Origin: Cyclobacteriaceae bacterium
GTDB taxonomy: Bacteria; Bacteroidota; Bacteroidia; Cytophagales; Cyclobacteriaceae
Direction: 5' to 3'
Length of the DNA: 9,823 nt
Assembly: GCA_015492915.1 (NCBI GenBank)
Contig: WGED01000304.1
Location: forward strand, 1 to 9,823
This document shows positions 6,381-9,823 of this stretch, one piece after another. Made by a program: the position numbers and the translations under genes. Numbering within the stretch: position 1 is the first letter of the stretch; each line of letters opens with the position of its first letter. The notes below the pieces were generated by a model that saw only the letters and a program-made list of their open reading frames with translations, was not told the DNA's origin and searched no databases.

Positions 6381-8639
6381 ATGAAAAAAATGCTTTTTTT
6401 GTTCCTGACTGTTTGTCCGCAACTGCTATTGCGTGCGCAGCAGCCTGTTGACTATGTCAATCCGCAGATCGGTGGCATCAGCCATCTGCTGCAGCCCACC
6501 TTCAACACCGTTCACCTGCCGCACGGCATGGTGCGCTTCACGCCCGTAAAGTCGCCAGGCATCTCCGATCACTACGTCGCCTTGCGCATTTTCGGCTTGC
6601 CGCTCAACCAGCCCGCACACCGTTTTCCGCCCGTGGTCACCATCATGCCGGGCATGGGGCAACCTACCGCTGACCCTGACGCGCTGGCTTCGGAATATGA
6701 CCATGACTTTGAGACAGTCAGGCCGTACTACTACTCCGTATTGCTGGAGGATGAGGAGATCCTGGCTGAATTCACGCCCACGGAGCGCTGCGGATTTTAT
6801 CGTTTTTCCATTAAAAATGGCCCATTTTTCATGGTGCTGAAAGGCGACAGGGAGGCAGACATGAAGATCATTGACAATAACACCATCATGGCCTCTGCCA
6901 CCCTCAACGGCCTGCGGCAGTATGCTTATTTGAAGTTTAACCAACCGTTTACCGAAAGTGGGGTCATTGAGAAAAATACATTGAAAAATGGCCGAAAATC
7001 CATAGCAGGCGATGACACGGGCCTCTTTGTGACCTTTTCCGGAAACGGCAGTGAGCCATTGATGCTCAAATACGGTATTTCGTATATCGATGGAGATCAG
7101 GCAAAACGGACGCTGGATGAGCAGGTCAGAGGCTGGGATTTTGATAAAATAAAGGAAAACGGCCGTGAGATCTGGAACGAGGCGTTTGAGCAGATAGAGG
7201 TGAGAGGCGGGACCGAAGATGATAAGGTGGTTTTTTATACCGCAGTGTACCGCACCAAAGAGCGCATGGTCAACATCAATGAGGATGGCCGGTACTACAG
7301 CGCGTATGACAGGCAGGTGCATCATGACGACAGGCCTTTTTATATCGATGACTGGAGCTGGGACACCTATCGCACTTCGCACCCGCTCATGGTCATCCTT
7401 GATCCCGCAAGGGAGGCGGATATCATACAGTCCTATGTGCGCATGTATGAGCAGAGCGGCTGGATGCCTTCGTTTCCCCAAGCTTACGGCGATATGGGCG
7501 GCATGATCGGTCATCATCAGGCGGCGATCATCTCCGACGCGTGGCACAAGGGAGTAAGGGGTTTTGATATCGGCAAAGCCTATGAAGGGTTGATGAAAAA
7601 TGCCATGAAGGGCACGATGGTGCCGTGGCGCGAGGGGCCTGCCACGGAGCTGGATGATTTTTACAGGAAAAACGGGTGGTTCCCTGCCCTTGCTCCCGGA
7701 GAGAAGGAGACGGTCGCGGCGGTGCATCCTTTCGAAAAGCGCCAGGCGGTGGCCGTCACACTCGAACATTCCTATGATGACTGGTGCCTCTCGCGGTTGG
7801 CCTCTTCACTCGGGCATCAGGATGATGCTAAACTATTGATGGCCAAGGCTTTCAATTATAAAAATGTGTACAATCCCGCAAACGGCTTCATGTCGCCGAA
7901 AAAGGCGGACGGGAGTTGGGTGACGCCCTTTGACCCCAAAAAAGACCGCGGCCCCGGCTGCCGTGATTATTTTGCCGAGATCAATACCTACACCTACACA
8001 TTCAGCGTGCAGCATGATGTGGCAGGATTGATGGAACTGATGGGCGGCAGGGAAGATTTCATCAAAAGGCTTGACGGATTGTTTGAGGAGCCCATGTACG
8101 GCTATTGCCGGTGGACGCAGACGGCGGATATCCCTGACGGCACGGGCATGGTGGGGCAGTTCGTGATGGGCAATGAGCAGGGCTTTCATGTGCCGTACCT
8201 CTATGTGTATGCGGGTGCGCCGTGGAAGACGCAAAAGCGCATCCGCAATCTGATGAAGACATGGTTCAGGAATGACCTGATGGGTGTCTGCGGCGATGAA
8301 GACGGCGGGGCGATGAGCGCTTTCTATATCTTTTCGGCGCTGGGTTTCTATCCCGTGACGCCGGGTATGCCTGTCTATGTCATCGGCACACCATTGTTTG
8401 AGAAGGCCGTGGTCCATTTGCCGAACGGTAAAAAATTCACGGTCCACGTGATCAACAATTCAGCACAGAATAAATACATTCAATCGGCAAAACTCAACGG
8501 CAAGCCGCTCGATAAGGCGTGGTTTACTCATGACGAATTAATGAACGGCGGAGAACTTATTTTTGAAATGGGCCCGCGTCCCAACAAGGCATGGGGAACG
8601 GCGGAGGCACCCCCTTCCTTAAATTTCCATGAAAAATAA
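6381..8639 (+). CDS. Secreted GH92 family glycosidase (alpha-mannosidase type)
   Basis: The protein has 752 residues, normal for GH92. I chose the ATG at 6381 because a signal peptide (MKKMLFLFLTVCPQ, cleaved near RA|QQ) begins there; an upstream in-frame TTG at 6321 would add 20 residues in front of it. The N-terminal beta-sandwich starts with YVNPQIGG and PHGMVRFTP. The catalytic (alpha/alpha)6 domain has WDTYRTSHPL (Trp327-Asp328), MIGHHQAAIISDAWHKG, YDDWCLSRLA, Glu533 in AEINTYTY aligned with the usual catalytic acid, GNEQGFH (Asn598-Glu599), and the acidic cluster GDEDGG (Asp639-Asp641) followed by MSAFYIFSALGFYPVTPG. The family consists of calcium-dependent, inverting exo-alpha-mannosidases. 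Several usually conserved positions differ here (EINTYTY in place of EGNxWQY), so linkage or sugar specificity may be altered. The esterase upstream and the oxidoreductase downstream fit envelope glycan processing, but no operon is evident. Confidence 0.93.
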   Translation: MKKMLFLFLTVCPQLLLRAQQPVDYVNPQIGGISHLLQPTFNTVHLPHGMVRFTPVKSPGISDHYVALRIFGLPLNQPAHRFPPVVTIMPGMGQPTADPDALASEYDHDFETVRPYYYSVLLEDEEILAEFTPTERCGFYRFSIKNGPFFMVLKGDREADMKIIDNNTIMASATLNGLRQYAYLKFNQPFTESGVIEKNTLKNGRKSIAGDDTGLFVTFSGNGSEPLMLKYGISYIDGDQAKRTLDEQVRGWDFDKIKENGREIWNEAFEQIEVRGGTEDDKVVFYTAVYRTKERMVNINEDGRYYSAYDRQVHHDDRPFYIDDWSWDTYRTSHPLMVILDPAREADIIQSYVRMYEQSGWMPSFPQAYGDMGGMIGHHQAAIISDAWHKGVRGFDIGKAYEGLMKNAMKGTMVPWREGPATELDDFYRKNGWFPALAPGEKETVAAVHPFEKRQAVAVTLEHSYDDWCLSRLASSLGHQDDAKLLMAKAFNYKNVYNPANGFMSPKKADGSWVTPFDPKKDRGPGCRDYFAEINTYTYTFSVQHDVAGLMELMGGREDFIKRLDGLFEEPMYGYCRWTQTADIPDGTGMVGQFVMGNEQGFHVPYLYVYAGAPWKTQKRIRNLMKTWFRNDLMGVCGDEDGGAMSAFYIFSALGFYPVTPGMPVYVIGTPLFEKAVVHLPNGKKFTVHVINNSAQNKYIQSAKLNGKPLDKAWFTHDELMNGGELIFEMGPRPNKAWGTAEAPPSLNFHEK

Positions 8640-8654
8640 CCGTTTTATCATGCC

Positions 8655-9611
8655 CTAAGCCCTCGGGTACTTGAACAGGGGCTTGCCTTCCAGCGCCATC
8701 TTTTTGATCTTTTCGGCATCCCCGTCGTTCAGCGGCTTGAAATCCAGCGCCAGATCGAGCGCCATCCGGAACAAGTCTTCATTGCCCGGCGGTATGGCTG
8801 CGGTGACCGGATGAGAGAGCGTAAACCGCAATCCGAGTTTTGCATCTTCAGGATCGGTGAGCGGCTGATACCAACACTTGGGAACACGTTTGGCGCCCTC
8901 TGGATAAGGCCCCCGGGCCATGGCTTTCAGCGCCAGTATGCCCATGCCTTTTTCATGGGCTTTGGCCAAAACCTGCGGGCCGAAATTGCCTGAATACCAT
9001 GTGGTAAAACTGACCGGGAAGAGAATGGTATCGAACTCAAAGCGATCCATAAGCGCCAGGGCAGCTTCCACGGAGTGGGCCGAAAACCCCAGAAAACGCA
9101 CCTTGCCTTCCTCCCGCGCCTTCACAAAGGTCTCCATGGCGCCGCCGGCCCCGAAGATCGTCTCCACGTCTTCCATGGTCGTGACGGCATGAAGCTGGTA
9201 CAGGTCGAAGTGGTCGGTGCGGAGGCGCGTCAGTGACTGCTCCAGCTCCTTTCGCGAGCCTTCTTTTGTGCGTTCAGTGGTCTTGCAAGCCAGGAATACA
9301 TTTTTGCGGTAAGGCTCAAGTGCCGGCCCCAGCTTGATCTCTGCATCACCGTAGGTAGGCGCTACATCAAAGTAATTGATGCCGTAGTCAATGGCTTCAG
9401 CCACCCTTTTCCTGGCCTGGTCGGGGGTGGCGTCCATCACGACAATACCGCCGAATCCGATGAATGACAACTTCTCTCCGGTTTTGCCAAGGGCTCTTTT
9501 TTCGATCTTGCCGGGCGCTTTTTCTCTGATCACACCCTTGAGACTTGCAGGGAAATAACTAAGCATAGGCAGTGTAATAGCAGTTTTTTTTACGAATGTT
9601 CTTCTTTTCAT
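8655..9611 (-). CDS. Aldo/keto reductase with twin-arginine-like leader
   Basis: The protein has 318 residues. The N-terminus MKRRTFVKK followed by a short hydrophobic run (AITLPMLSYFPA) resembles a Tat signal, which would export the folded, cofactor-loaded enzyme. The rest is a complete aldo/keto reductase TIM barrel with the full catalytic tetrad: Asp82 and Tyr87 in YFDVAPTYG, Lys110 in LACKTT, and His141 in YQLHAV. LGKTGEKLSFIGFGG is the usual first strand. Family members use NAD(P)H to reduce aldehydes or ketones or to oxidise sugar alcohols; this substrate is unknown. It lacks the C-terminal ferredoxin cluster seen in some bacterial homologues. It converges on the GH92 gene with a 15-bp gap and no obvious terminator. 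The ATG at 9611 is set by the leader. An AT-rich TAAATTTA (9662-9669) could be its -7 box, but this is weak. Confidence 0.9.
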   Translation of the reverse strand: MKRRTFVKKTAITLPMLSYFPASLKGVIREKAPGKIEKRALGKTGEKLSFIGFGGIVVMDATPDQARKRVAEAIDYGINYFDVAPTYGDAEIKLGPALEPYRKNVFLACKTTERTKEGSRKELEQSLTRLRTDHFDLYQLHAVTTMEDVETIFGAGGAMETFVKAREEGKVRFLGFSAHSVEAALALMDRFEFDTILFPVSFTTWYSGNFGPQVLAKAHEKGMGILALKAMARGPYPEGAKRVPKCWYQPLTDPEDAKLGLRFTLSHPVTAAIPPGNEDLFRMALDLALDFKPLNDGDAEKIKKMALEGKPLFKYPRA

Positions 9612-9782
9612 GGTAGTTTGTCGTTTGTTGGGTGGTCATGGGTATTGCTAAGTGAACAGAATAAATTTACACATTTTTCATGAAGAAAAGGGCATTTTTT
9701 CATTTCCATCATGCAATTGGCTCTTTCTACAATAAAAGACTTTTGGGTTTAATGATAAATCTGCAATGATTCAAAATATTGT

Positions 9783-9798
9783 TAATTCGCGTGAATTA
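9783..9798. promoter_or_regulatory. Inverted repeat TAATTC-GCGT-GAATTA beside a promoter
   Basis: Perfect 6-bp arms with a 4-bp spacer end 14 bp before the -7 box at 9813, so they cover the region where the -33 element would lie. That is a classic position for a repressor or activator site. The regulated gene lies beyond the right edge. Confidence 0.4.
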
Positions 9799-9812
9799 CT
9801 TTCATATTCGTA

Positions 9813-9820
9813 TAACTTTG
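9813..9820 (+). promoter_or_regulatory. Candidate -7 box (TAACTTTG) for a gene beyond the window
   Basis: TAACTTTG matches the TAnnTTTG consensus exactly on the plus strand. It is divergent from the aldo/keto reductase and leads out of the window. No clear TTTG -33 element is present at the expected spacing, which would fit an activator-dependent promoter given the adjacent inverted repeat. The downstream gene is not visible. Confidence 0.5.
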
Positions 9821-9823
9821 GAC

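Noticed and set aside
6426..7769. Minus-strand open frame of 447 codons opposite the GH92 gene
   Set aside because: The plus strand encodes clear GH92 motifs throughout this range. The antisense frame is His/Arg/Ile-rich without recognisable motifs and is explained by the codon composition of the true gene.
7833..8447. Minus-strand open frame of 204 codons opposite the GH92 C-terminal half
   Set aside because: It is also antisense to strongly conserved GH92 sequence, with shadow-like composition and no ribosome site or domain.

Overview
The window looks like chromosomal DNA from a member of the Bacteroidota, probably a free-living or anaerobic environmental lineage. The evidence is a C-terminal type IX secretion (T9SS) sorting domain on a giant modular protein, TAnnTTTG-type -7 promoter motifs, weak Shine-Dalgarno sequences, and a secreted GH92 mannosidase. 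No rRNA, tRNA, CRISPR array or intact mobile element is visible.

Layout: (1) positions 2-3220 (+) hold the 3' part of a very large cell-surface protein. It has tandem Ig-like modules, PKD-like domains, a jelly-roll/MAM-like domain, an Omp28-type thioredoxin-like domain without its cysteines, and a T9SS tail. Its 5' end lies outside the window. (2) A small uncharacterised gene (3225-3569, -) converges on it with a 4-bp gap. (3) A 181-bp divergent intergenic region carries two good palindromes and a -7 box. (4) A secreted two-domain alpha/beta-hydrolase (acetyl-xylan-esterase-like) spans 3751-5796 (+). (5) A gene-poor stretch of about 580 bp (5797-6380) holds what may be decayed minus-strand coding sequence and a cluster of short inverted repeats. 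(6) A secreted GH92 alpha-mannosidase-type glycosidase spans 6381-8639 (+). (7) It converges on an aldo/keto reductase with a twin-arginine-like leader (8655-9611, -). (8) The right edge (9612-9823) carries an inverted repeat and a perfect -7 box pointing to a gene beyond the window.

The esterase, the GH92 enzyme and the exported oxidoreductase could all act on complex glycans or their breakdown products in the cell envelope. They appear to be separate transcription units and no SusC/SusD pair is present, so a polysaccharide-utilisation locus is not demonstrated.

I found no convincing new multi-gene system. The strongest unusual signals are a complete switch in Thr and Ser codon choice between two adjacent homologous modules of the surface protein, two enzyme-like domains that have lost their catalytic residues (Omp28-like and the second hydrolase domain), and the degraded stretch upstream of the GH92 gene.
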